Part shown: positions 40,590-47,881 of the stretch, piece by piece | How the letters are laid out: each line of letters begins with the position of its first letter | How positions within the stretch are numbered: the first letter of the stretch is position 1 | Assembly (NCBI RefSeq): GCF_003344965.1 | Contig: NZ_CP031194.1 | Location: 4,526,001-4,590,000 of the forward strand | Length of the DNA stretch: 64,000 bases | From: Streptomyces paludis | GTDB lineage: Bacteria; Actinomycetota; Actinomycetes; Streptomycetales; Streptomycetaceae | Direction of reading: 5' to 3' | Notes under the pieces: model-generated | Database searches by the model: none | Told to the model about the DNA's origin: nothing | The model's input: the letters and a program-made list of their open reading frames with translations, nothing else | Translations under genes and position numbers: made by a program

Positions 40590-41762
40590 GTGAGCAGCAG
40601 CGGCCTCATCTACGCAGTCATCGTCGGGGCTTGGGCCGCCTACTTGGTGCCGATGTGGCTCCGCAGGCAGGACGAGCTGAACGAGGCGCGTCCGACGGAA
40701 CGCTTCAGCACCGCCATCCGGCTGCTGTCCGGAAGGGCGGCCATGGAGCGCCGTTACGCCAAGGAGCTTCAGGGACGCGCCGAGGAGGCGGGAACCGACG
40801 CGGAGCCGGACCGTCACGCGGAGTCGATCAGCTCCGTCGACGTCCGGGCCTTCTCCGCGCCTCGGGAGCACACAGAGGTACGGATGGAGATCCCCGTGGC
40901 CCCGGCCCCGCGCCCCGCACCCCGCGCGGAACCCGCACCCGAACCGGAGCGCGGCCCCGAGCGGCGCGATACGCGAGAGACGCTTCGGCGGCCTGAGCGT
41001 CGCGACCGGCGTGACCGCCGCGACCGGCGTGAGCGCCCCACCGGCGCATCGGCCGAACGCGCCCGGCGCGCACAGCGCTCGCAGGTCCTGGCGCGCCGTC
41101 GCCGTACGACCGTGGTCCTCTTCCTCGCCTTCACCCTCGGCGCCGTCGTCGCCGCGGTCGGCGGCCTCGGCTTCCTCTGGGCCCCCGCTGTGCCGGCTGT
41201 CCTGCTGAGCACGTACATCGTGCATCTGCGCGGCCAGGAGCGGCGCCGCTTCGCGTTCACGATGGACCGGCGCAGGGCCGAGGCCGCCGCCCAGCGCCTG
41301 CGCGAGAACCGTCCCCGCCGCCACCAGCCCGCCGCGTCGGCGGCCGGCGAGCCCGCAGAGGAGCCCGACCCCGCCGCGTGCCCCGGCCCCGCCGCCGAGC
41401 CGGTCGCCGCGGTCTCCCCACAGGAGGCCGGGCGCCGGGCCCTGGTCGAGCAGACCGACCACGCGGAGTGGGTCGACCAGCAGCGCGAACGCGGCCCGGC
41501 CCGCGGCGACAGCTGGGAACCGGTCCCGGTCCCCCTCCCCACCTACGTCACGGCCCCGGTCGCCCCCCGCGCCACCGGCGGCGTGGACGTCACCGACCCG
41601 GAGACCTGGAGCGCGGCCCGCTCCTCCACAGCGGAACCCGCCCCGGAACCGGCCCCCCCGGCCACGGCCCCCCCGCCCCCGCGCCGCCACCGCGACCGCG
41701 GCCGGACCCCCCTCTTCGACCAGTACGACGACACCACCCGCCCCCGCGCCGCCAACGAATGA
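40590..41762 (+). CDS. sepX: SepX/GlpR-like membrane protein of the division machinery
   Basis: 390 residues. The N-terminal helix (SSSGLIYAVIVGAWAAYLVP) is followed at once by MWLRRQDELNEARPTERFS. A long charged Arg/Glu/Pro-rich loop then leads to a tight two-helix hairpin at about residues 170-208, and a disordered Pro/Ala-rich C-terminal half follows. This architecture, and the location at the end of the galU-glp-rimJ block, match SepX of Streptomyces, needed for hyphal septation, and its corynebacterial counterpart GlpR, receptor for the gephyrin-like Glp. The start is GTG 40590, inside an AT-rich promoter region. The assignment combines topology and synteny rather than residue-level motifs. 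Confidence 0.72.
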   Translation: MSSSGLIYAVIVGAWAAYLVPMWLRRQDELNEARPTERFSTAIRLLSGRAAMERRYAKELQGRAEEAGTDAEPDRHAESISSVDVRAFSAPREHTEVRMEIPVAPAPRPAPRAEPAPEPERGPERRDTRETLRRPERRDRRDRRDRRERPTGASAERARRAQRSQVLARRRRTTVVLFLAFTLGAVVAAVGGLGFLWAPAVPAVLLSTYIVHLRGQERRRFAFTMDRRRAEAAAQRLRENRPRRHQPAASAAGEPAEEPDPAACPGPAAEPVAAVSPQEAGRRALVEQTDHAEWVDQQRERGPARGDSWEPVPVPLPTYVTAPVAPRATGGVDVTDPETWSAARSSTAEPAPEPAPPATAPPPPRRHRDRGRTPLFDQYDDTTRPRAANE

Positions 41763-41858
41763 CCGCCCCCTCCACACCGAGCCCCCCCCGGCCCGTGACC
41801 AGCACCCAACGGATTTCCGAGCACGGCCCCGAGGGTGCTAAAGTTTCACTCGTTGCAA

Positions 41859-41932
41859 GGGCCTGTGGCGCAGACTGGTAGCGCACCTCGTTCGCATCGA
41901 GGGGGTCAGGGGTTCAAATCCCCTCAGGTCCA
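41859..41932 (+). tRNA. tRNA-Ala(CGC)
   Basis: The full cloverleaf is readable. The acceptor stem GGGCCTG pairs with CAGGTCC and includes the alanine-identity G3:U70 pair. The anticodon arm is CCTCG-TTCGCAT-CGAGG with anticodon CGC, and the T arm has GGTTCAAATCC. CCA is not encoded; CACAAC follows the discriminator A. It reads GCG alanine codons, common in this GC-rich genome. Confidence 0.95.
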
Positions 41933-41937
41933 CAACA

Positions 41938-41989
41938 ACAACAGCGAAGTCCCGTCCGATCGGTTGATCGGGCGGGACTTCGCTGTTGT
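41938..41989. terminator. very long terminator hairpin after the tRNA
   Basis: Left arm from 41938 and right arm ending 41989 pair over about 22 bp with a single mismatch (ACAACAGCGAAGTCCCG with CGGGACTTCGCTGTTGT as the outer part) around a short loop. It serves the tRNA and the convergent reductase gene that ends at 42032. Confidence 0.85.
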
Positions 41990-42031
41990 GGCGCTCGGCA
42001 ACGCGAGTGGGGCGCGGGTGGCCCCGTTGGG

Positions 42032-42925
42032 TCAGTGGTGGGGGAGTGACTCGCGCAGTGCCGTCAGGGCTGTTACCGGGAGGTTCCGTGATGTGCCCTC
42101 CGTGATCCAGGTGTCGAGCATTTTCCGTGTCTGGGTGCCCACTTTGGTGAAGTGGGTTCGCAGGTAGCGGGGCAGGTCGAACGGGGCCAGGGCGGGGAGG
42201 GCCCGCAGGATCAGGTTCGCGGCGGGGGCCGGGACGTTGAGGCGGGGTGGGGGGCGGTGGAGGAGGGCGGCGGTCACGGTGACCGCCTCGCGGGTGGCCG
42301 TGGCGGGGGTGGTCAGGTCGGCGCGGAGTGCGGGCAGGGACCAGTCGGCGGCTTCCAGGGCGGCCAGGTACGGGATCATCCGCGCGGCGCCCAGTTCGGC
42401 GGTGCCGGGGCGCCGGGCGCGGCGTACCCGTACGCCCGCCGCGCGCAGCGCCGTGACGACGGGGCGGGCCCGGTCGTCCGTGCCGTGGACGGTGTGCGCG
42501 GTGCCGGGCGGCGACCAGTAGGCGATGCCCGCCGGTGTCCGGTGGGCCAGGACGGACGGGACCAGCTGGACGATCTGCTCGGCCGGCCAGATCCCGGCGA
42601 GGGCGGGCAGATCGCGCGGGTCCTGGCCGATGGTGACGACGGTCGCGGCGCCGACGCGCTCGCGGAGGTCCCGTACCCACGGCTCGTGCAGGGCGGGGGA
42701 GGGCACGCACAGCCACACCGCGTCCCAGACCCCGTCAGCCGGGTACGGTCGCGCGCGGAGTTCTTCGGGCACCGGGCGGGCGAACCTTCGCAGGCGATAA
42801 AGGGTTTTTATGTCACTGTTGGTCGTTTTCTGTCTTGCCTCGTACGTTACGGACGCGCCGGCCTTGGTCAGCCACAAGCCGAAGACCTGTCCCAAAGCTC
42901 CCGCACCGACCATCAGAATTCTCAT
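42032..42925 (-). CDS. ketopantoate-reductase-like (ApbA/PanE) protein
   Basis: 297 residues. The N-terminus MRILMVGAGALGQVFGLWL is the NAD(P) loop of the PanE family, and the C-terminal helical half contains ARMIPYLAALEAADWSLPAL. The gene lacks the usual full catalytic Lys/Asn/Glu spacing as far as can be judged, so the substrate is uncertain and it may be a divergent oxidoreductase. The first 45 codons are AT-richer and use rarer codons (KTTNSDIKTLYR) than the rest. It terminates against the tRNA hairpin. The start at 42925 has only a weak ribosome site. Confidence 0.7.
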   Translation of the reverse strand: MRILMVGAGALGQVFGLWLTKAGASVTYEARQKTTNSDIKTLYRLRRFARPVPEELRARPYPADGVWDAVWLCVPSPALHEPWVRDLRERVGAATVVTIGQDPRDLPALAGIWPAEQIVQLVPSVLAHRTPAGIAYWSPPGTAHTVHGTDDRARPVVTALRAAGVRVRRARRPGTAELGAARMIPYLAALEAADWSLPALRADLTTPATATREAVTVTAALLHRPPPRLNVPAPAANLILRALPALAPFDLPRYLRTHFTKVGTQTRKMLDTWITEGTSRNLPVTALTALRESLPHH

Positions 42926-43053
42926 TCAGGCATCTTATATTCATTATGAGAAAGCGGATTGGACGCATGAAGAAGTGAAGTCGCCCCAGTGGTAACCCGG
43001 TCGGGTGAACGGGGCTCACGGATATACGACGCGGGCCAGTACTGTGCCGGAGT

Positions 43054-43560
43054 ATGACCACTACCAACGCCGCGTCGAACAGCGCCCAGTACATCTCCCA
43101 ATTGGGCACTCTCTCGGTGATTCCCTGGACCAGCGACCCCACCGACAGTGAACGCAACTCTCCTTATCTGCTCGCCTATTCGCTCGGTGACGGCCGGGGC
43201 GGGCCCGGGGTCGTCGAGGAGACCATGCGTGCGGTTCTCGGTGAGGTCGGGCTGCGGCCCGGTGAGGTGGTCGACCTCACGGAGGAGCCCGGCGGTGTCT
43301 CGGTCAAGCTGCTCGTGGAGGCGGGCCGGGCCGTGCTGACCATGCCGTATCTGAACGCGCAGTGCCCCGTGCCCCCGGAGTGGGAGCGGGACGCCCGCGA
43401 GACCGGGAAGGTCTACTTCGTGGTCGCCACCCGGCCGTGGGCCGAGGCGGTTCCGGGCCGGCCGGTGGACGAGGAGCGGCTGCGGGCCTTCGCCGGGGAC
43501 CCGGAGATGCTCGCCGCCGCCGCGCACTGTGTGGTGCCCGTACGCAGCCTGCGAGGCTGA
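43054..43560 (+). CDS. DUF5949-like Streptomyces protein
   Basis: 168 residues, soluble, no signal peptide. The pattern LGTLSVIPWTSDP, PYLLAYSLGDG, LNAQCPVPPEWERDARETGK, YFVVATRPWAEAVPG and a final AAHCVVPVRSLRG is that of a Streptomyces-restricted family of unknown function that I recall as DUF5949. It is followed 8 bp later by the VKOR-family gene, so the two are probably co-transcribed. No catalytic motif is evident. The family number is from memory and should be treated as tentative. Confidence 0.65.
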   Translation: MTTTNAASNSAQYISQLGTLSVIPWTSDPTDSERNSPYLLAYSLGDGRGGPGVVEETMRAVLGEVGLRPGEVVDLTEEPGGVSVKLLVEAGRAVLTMPYLNAQCPVPPEWERDARETGKVYFVVATRPWAEAVPGRPVDEERLRAFAGDPEMLAAAAHCVVPVRSLRG

Positions 43561-43568
43561 GACGGGAC

Positions 43569-44216
43569 ATGGCAACCACCTTGGCGCAGCAGGACGCGAC
43601 GGCTCTGGACGGCGCCGGCCGGGCCGGCGGCGACGGCGAAGTGCGCGGTGACGGCGGGGCGCTGGCGCTGCTGCTGGTGATCACGGGCGCGGCGGGGGCG
43701 CTCGCGGCGTGGGTCATCACCCTCGACAAGTTCAAGCTGCTGGAGGATCCGGGGTTCACTCCGGGGTGCAGTCTGAACCCGGTGGTCTCGTGCGGCAACA
43801 TCATGAAGAGCGCGCAGGCATCGGTCTTCGGCTTCCCGAATCCGATGCTGGGGCTTGTCACCTACGCGGTGGTGATCGCCGCCGGGGCGGGGCTGCTGGC
43901 CGGGGCGCGCTACCGGCCGTGGTTCTGGCTCGGGCTGAACGGCGGAATGCTGTTCGGGGTCGGCTTCTGCACCTGGCTCCAGTATCAGTCGCTGTACAGC
44001 ATCGGCTCGCTCTGCCTCTGGTGCAGTCTGGCCTGGGCGGCGACCATCGTCATGTTCTGGTACGTGACTTCGCGCAATGTGCGGGCCGGGCTGCTGCCCG
44101 CGCCGGCCGTTGTGCGCGGGCTCCTCGGGGAGTTCACCTGGGTGCTGCCGGTGCTGCACATCGGCATCATCGGGATGCTCGTCCTGACCCGGTGGTGGGA
44201 CTTCTGGACCGGCTGA
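43569..44216 (+). CDS. vitamin K epoxide reductase-family thiol oxidoreductase
   Basis: 215 residues with five membrane helices (about 33-52, 92-112, 118-136, 146-166 and 185-207). The two cysteine pairs of bacterial VKOR are present: CSLNPVVSCG after the first helix and SLCLWC, the quinone-reducing CxxC, before the fourth. Bacterial VKORs reoxidise the DsbA-like proteins that form disulfides outside the membrane, passing electrons to quinone. This is relevant next to chaplins, whose mature domains have a conserved cysteine pair. The ATG at 43569 lies 8 bp after the previous stop. Confidence 0.92.
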   Translation: MATTLAQQDATALDGAGRAGGDGEVRGDGGALALLLVITGAAGALAAWVITLDKFKLLEDPGFTPGCSLNPVVSCGNIMKSAQASVFGFPNPMLGLVTYAVVIAAGAGLLAGARYRPWFWLGLNGGMLFGVGFCTWLQYQSLYSIGSLCLWCSLAWAATIVMFWYVTSRNVRAGLLPAPAVVRGLLGEFTWVLPVLHIGIIGMLVLTRWWDFWTG

Positions 44217-44258
44217 GCGGTCTTGTTCCGGTCCGGCCGCTCGCCTCTCGACCCCTCT

Positions 44259-44296
44259 CCGCCCCTCTCGGCTTCTTTCTCGGCCGTGAGGGGCGG
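44259..44296. terminator. bidirectional terminator
   Basis: 9-bp stem CCGCCCCTC/GAGGGGCGG (44259-44267 with 44288-44296) with a partly paired loop, between the VKOR gene and the convergent small secreted-protein gene. Confidence 0.6.
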
Positions 44297-44328
44297 CGGC
44301 TGTTCCGGGTGCGGTACGGGCGGAGGGG

Positions 44329-44655
44329 CTACTTGCCGAGCGGCATGCCGCCGAGGAGCTGGCCGCCGCCGCTGCCGCCCTGGCGGGGCTTGTTCAGCTC
44401 CTGCGTCACCTGATTCACCGCGTGCAGCACCGAGCCCGGCCGCTCCGTGTCCAGCGCGTTGCTGTGCAGCGGCTGGGGGTCGCGCAGGCCCTGGGCCAGG
44501 ATGTCCTCCACGCCGCCGTTCAGGCTGAGCGAGGTGGTGGGGGCCGGTCCGGCGGCGGGCGCGGCGGCGGCGAGGGCCGGGGTGACGGCTCCGGCCAGCG
44601 CCAGCACGGAACCGGCGGTGGCGACGACAGTGGCGGTGATCTTGGTGGGCTTCAT
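44329..44655 (-). CDS. small secreted protein of unknown function
   Basis: 108 residues. A clear signal peptide (MKPTKITATVVATAGSVLAL, cleavage near ALA-AAAP at about residue 30) precedes a mature part of about 78 residues. Contents are an Ala/Pro-rich start, a mixed helical middle (GGVEDILAQGLRDPQPL and VNQVTQELNK), and a glycine-rich end GGSGGGQLLGGMPLGK. No cysteines, so it is not a chaplin, and no SapB or rodlin features. It lies 250 bp downstream of a chaplin gene on the same strand. The start at 44655 is preceded by AGAAGG. Possibly another component of the aerial-hypha surface, inferred only from context. Confidence 0.65.
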   Translation of the reverse strand: MKPTKITATVVATAGSVLALAGAVTPALAAAAPAAGPAPTTSLSLNGGVEDILAQGLRDPQPLHSNALDTERPGSVLHAVNQVTQELNKPRQGGSGGGQLLGGMPLGK

Positions 44656-44854
44656 CGGTGAATCCTTCTCTGGTGATTCCGCTTTCCCCGCGCGGCGCAA
44701 CTCACTTCTCACGCCCGGGCTTTGGGGATCTCCCCTCTTCCGGTGGCGATCCCGCTATCGTTAACGACTTCTCGGCGCGGCGGAAACTCCGTACCGGTCG
44801 AATTCTGCGCGGGCCACCCGAACGAGCGGCCAACGAAGCCGTGGAAACGCGGAA

Positions 44855-44886
44855 AGCCGTCCTTTCCCCTGGGGGAAAGGACGGCT
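44855..44886 (-). terminator. terminator of the short chaplin gene
   Basis: Near-perfect hairpin of about 14 bp (AGCCGTCCTTTCCCC with its complement, 44855-44869 and 44872-44886) and a very small loop, 16 bp past the chaplin stop. Confidence 0.8.
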
Positions 44887-44902
44887 CTTCGATACGACGA
44901 CG

Positions 44903-45142
44903 TCAGTTGTTGACGCAGACGTTCCCGAACGCCGGGTTCAGGATGCCGATGACGTCGATCGTGTTGCCGCACAGGTTGATCGGGACGTGCAGCGGGATCT
45001 GGATGACGTTGCCGGAGATGACGCCCGGGGAGCCGACAGCCGCGGCCGACGCGTCGGAGTCGGCGAAGGCGGCGCCGGAGGCACCGGCGACAGCGGCGGC
45101 GGCCGCGGCGGAGAGGACGACGGCCTTGGCGATACGCGACAT
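44903..45142 (-). CDS. short chaplin (hydrophobic amyloid surface protein)
   Basis: 79 residues with a Sec signal peptide (about 1-28, ending AFA) and a single chaplin domain. AAVGSPGVISGNVIQIPLHV is followed by PINLCGNTIDVIGILNPAFG and NVCVNN. The two cysteines form the disulfide of short chaplins. These self-assemble into amyloid fibrils at the air-water interface and coat aerial hyphae and spores. AGGAG lies 11 bp before ATG 45142. A BldN-type promoter (45209-45236) and a strong terminator make it a single-gene transcript. Lacks a sorting signal. The exact ChpD-H orthologue is not assigned. Confidence 0.93.
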   Translation of the reverse strand: MSRIAKAVVLSAAAAAAVAGASGAAFADSDASAAAVGSPGVISGNVIQIPLHVPINLCGNTIDVIGILNPAFGNVCVNN

Positions 45143-45208
45143 AGGGGAAAGGCTCCTCGGTCGTATGAAGATGACGTAAGCGCCGGGCGCGATTGCCCGA
45201 CTCATGCA

Positions 45209-45236
45209 TCAACGCCGAGGACCCCCGGAGGTTGCG
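45209..45236 (-). promoter_or_regulatory. BldN-type promoter CGCAAC-N16-CGTTGA
   Basis: On the minus strand CGCAAC (45231-45236), 16 bp, CGTTGA (45209-45214). The consensus for the developmental sigma factor BldN is CGTAAC-N16-CGTTGA, so 11 of 12 bases match with the right spacing. It lies about 70 bp before the chaplin start. BldN controls chaplin and rodlin genes in Streptomyces. Confidence 0.75.
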
Positions 45237-45442
45237 GGCCCGAACGGGTGAATCCACGTTCGGTGCGCTGCTCGTGGGGGTTCGCGAGGATCGCGAGAGT
45301 TCATCGGGGAGGGATTCTTCCGGTCACCCCTTCATATACGTGCAACTGTACGTTCAGCAGCTTTCAGCGCGTCTGGCGTGATTTTCAGTCCGCGCTCTGT
45401 AATGGTGCGTTCTGGTTTCGGACTTGGAGGCGGAGAGCCCGT

Positions 45443-46558
45443 ATGCGGAATTCTGCGGTTCGTGCGGTGGGGCGTGGCGTGCTGTGCGGTCTGGCCGTAC
45501 TCTCGCTGTCCGCAGCGGTATACCCACCGGTGGTCCCTTCATACTTCGCTCCGCGCGCCGGTGCGAGGGAAGACCCCCGTATTCCGTTCGCCGCCCGCTG
45601 GTACGCCGTGCAGCACGGCGGGATCGTACGGGCGGCCAACGCGGCCATCAGCTGCCGGGCCGAGGAGGGCGACCGTACGTCGGCCTGTGCGGCCGCGCGG
45701 GCCGGCGGGGACGCGGCCAATCAGCAATTCGACATGTTCTATTCGGATGTCGACGACGATCCCAACACCTACAACTCGACCCGCGCCGAACTGCGGCTGC
45801 CGGACCGCGCCCGGGTCAGCTACGCGCGCCTCTACTGGGGCGGCAATCTGCTGGTCGGCGAGCAGAAACCGGCCGCGGACAACGGGCGGGTGCTGATCGC
45901 CGAGCCGGGCGGCCGGTACAAGGAGATCCTGGCCGACACCGTGATCGGCCACCGGATCGCGGGCGGGGCCGACGCCTACCAGGCGTCCGCGGATGTGACG
46001 ACGCTGGTGAAGGACAGCGGTCCCGGGATGTACACCGTGGCGCAGCTCAATGTGGCCATGGGGCGCTCCGGCGCGGGTGCCTGGGGCGGCTGGACGCTGG
46101 TCGTCGCGTACAAGAAGGACGACGATCCGCTGCGGCATCTGTCGATCTGGGACGGTTTCGATCTGCTCGACGCGCGCCATGAGGAAGAGCGCGTCGACCT
46201 GGGCGCGATGCCCATTCCCGAACGGGCCTCCGGGCGGCTGGGAGTTGTCGCGTACGACGGTGACCGCGGGGTCACCGGGGACACGCTCGCCGTGGAAACG
46301 GGGAAGGGGAAAGGCGTTCTTCTCAGTAATAAAGATAACCCTTCCGATGATGTGATGAATTCCAGCATCACGGACTTCGATTCCCGTGCGATGAAGCGCG
46401 AGCCGGACTATGCGAACACCCTTGGGTATGACTCCGACGTGTTCGACCTGCGTGGTGCACTGGCATCCGGCGCCGACCGGCTTAGCGTTCGATTCGGCAC
46501 CGAGCGTGACTCCTTCTGGATCGGTGCGTTTTTCGTAGAGGCCGACGCGCAGTTCTGA
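45443..46558 (+). CDS. secreted protein of unknown function at the head of the polysaccharide locus
   Basis: 371 residues. A signal peptide is likely (GRGVLCGLAVLSLSAAVYPP, about 10-32). The rest is a beta-rich domain with VSYARLYWGGNLLVGE, GWTLVVAYKKDDDPLRHLSIW and a C-terminal SFWIGAFFVEADAQF. This pattern occurs in Streptomyces extracellular proteins annotated as DUF3344/DUF11-like; the family link is from memory. GGAG sits before ATG 45443. The last codons lie in a 15-bp repeat that continues past the stop. It precedes the glycosyltransferase gene by about 90 bp on the same strand, so it may belong to the same transcription unit. Confidence 0.7.
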   Translation: MRNSAVRAVGRGVLCGLAVLSLSAAVYPPVVPSYFAPRAGAREDPRIPFAARWYAVQHGGIVRAANAAISCRAEEGDRTSACAAARAGGDAANQQFDMFYSDVDDDPNTYNSTRAELRLPDRARVSYARLYWGGNLLVGEQKPAADNGRVLIAEPGGRYKEILADTVIGHRIAGGADAYQASADVTTLVKDSGPGMYTVAQLNVAMGRSGAGAWGGWTLVVAYKKDDDPLRHLSIWDGFDLLDARHEEERVDLGAMPIPERASGRLGVVAYDGDRGVTGDTLAVETGKGKGVLLSNKDNPSDDVMNSSITDFDSRAMKREPDYANTLGYDSDVFDLRGALASGADRLSVRFGTERDSFWIGAFFVEADAQF

Positions 46559-46588
46559 GCGACGCAGTTCTGATTGACGCAGTTCTGA
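46548..46588 (+). repeat. three tandem 15-bp repeats across a stop codon
   Basis: CGCAGTTCTGA occurs at 46548-46558, 46563-46573 and 46578-46588, with a period of exactly 15 bp. The first copy encodes the C-terminal Gln-Phe-stop of the secreted protein, so the end of the gene has been duplicated twice in frame behind its own stop. Confidence 0.85.
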
Positions 46589-46645
46589 ACGGTCCGCGTG
46601 CTCTGCGTCTCGATTTCCGATGTCCACGAGTGGAAAGAGTTGCGC

Positions 46646-47881
46646 GTGCAGCCAGAACGGCACCGGCCAGGGACCGGCTTCACCGCGCTCCACCTCGTCC
46701 AGCCGGTCGACGGCGGAGTGGCCCGCGTGGTCCTGGACCTGGTCGCGGCACAAGTCGCCGCGGGGGTACGGGCGGTCGTCGGCTGCCCGGCGGAGGGACC
46801 GCTCGCCGCCGCCGCGGCCCGCCGGGGCGCCGAGGTCCATGTCTGGCGGGCCACCCGCGCCCCCGGGCCGGCGCTGCCGCGGGAGATCGCGGACGCGGCC
46901 CGGCTGGTCCGCCTCGTACGGCCCGATCTCGTCCACGCCCACAGCGCCAAGGCCGGACTCGCCGGCCGGCTGGCCGTACGGGGCCGTGTCCCGACCGTCT
47001 TCCAGCCGCACGCCTGGTCGTTCGAGGCGGTCGGCGGGGTGACCGCGCGGCTGGCCGGGCGCTGGGAGCGGTGGGCGGTGCGGTGGACCGACCGGATCGT
47101 GTGCGTCAGCGACGCCGAGCGGCGCACCGGCGAGCGGGCGGGCATCGAGGCCGTCTGGTCGGTCGTCCGCAACGGGGTCGAGGTCGATCGGTTCGGCGAC
47201 CGGGGCGACTTCGGAGGCGCGGCGGGGACCCGGCGGGCGGACGGCCGGGCCAGGGCCGACGCTCGGGCCGCCCTGCCGCTGCTCGCCGGGCGCCCGCCGG
47301 TCCTTCCTGATGTCCCCGACGCTCCCGTCGTCGTCTGTGTCGGCCGGCTCTGCCGTCAGAAGGGCCAGGACATCCTGCTCCGCGCCTGGCCGTCCGTCGT
47401 ACGGCGGTTCCCGGGGGCCCGTCTCGTCCTCGTCGGCGACGGGCCCGACGCAGGTGCCCTGCGCGCCGCCGCGCCGCCCTCCGTGCTCTTCGCCGGTGCC
47501 GTACCGGACACCGCGCCCTGGTACCGGGCGGCCGATCTGGTCGTTCTGCCCTCCCGTTGGGAGGGGATGGCCGTAGCACCCCTGGAGGCCATGGCGAGCG
47601 GCCGGGCCGTCGTCCTCAGCGATGTGGACGGCGCGCGCGAGTCCCTGCCGCCCGGCCGGGAAGCGCTCTGTCTCGCCCCGCCCGAGGACCCGGCCGCGCT
47701 GGCGGCGGCCATCAACACGCTGCTCGACGACGGGCCGCTGCGCGAAGCCATCGGCCGCCAGGGCCACCAGCACGTACTCGACACCCACGACGTGCGGCAG
47801 ACCGCGCGGGCCATCGCGGACGTGTACCGCGCCGTGGCCGCGGTGCCGCGCCCCGAGCGCAGGGAGCCGATTCCCCAGTGA
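46646..47881 (+). CDS. GT4-family glycosyltransferase
   Basis: 411 residues, GT-B fold. The N-terminal domain has LHLVQPVDGGVARVVLDLV and VHAHSAKAGLAGRLA. The nucleotide-sugar domain has VVCVGRLCRQKGQDILLRA, LVGDGPDAGALR and the GT4 signature PSRWEGMAVAPLEAMASGRA with its catalytic-site Glu pair. It transfers a sugar to a lipid-linked acceptor at the cytosolic membrane face. GTG 46646 has GGAAAG upstream; an upstream GTG at 46598 is in frame. First of eight plus-strand genes with overlapping stops and starts (46646-56843). Confidence 0.85.
   Translation: MQPERHRPGTGFTALHLVQPVDGGVARVVLDLVAAQVAAGVRAVVGCPAEGPLAAAAARRGAEVHVWRATRAPGPALPREIADAARLVRLVRPDLVHAHSAKAGLAGRLAVRGRVPTVFQPHAWSFEAVGGVTARLAGRWERWAVRWTDRIVCVSDAERRTGERAGIEAVWSVVRNGVEVDRFGDRGDFGGAAGTRRADGRARADARAALPLLAGRPPVLPDVPDAPVVVCVGRLCRQKGQDILLRAWPSVVRRFPGARLVLVGDGPDAGALRAAAPPSVLFAGAVPDTAPWYRAADLVVLPSRWEGMAVAPLEAMASGRAVVLSDVDGARESLPPGREALCLAPPEDPAALAAAINTLLDDGPLREAIGRQGHQHVLDTHDVRQTARAIADVYRAVAAVPRPERREPIPQ

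Noticed and set aside
41859..41990. tRNA-Ala as an integration attachment site
   Set aside because: No duplicated tRNA 3' end, integrase or mobile genes were seen nearby; the long inverted repeat after it is a terminator.
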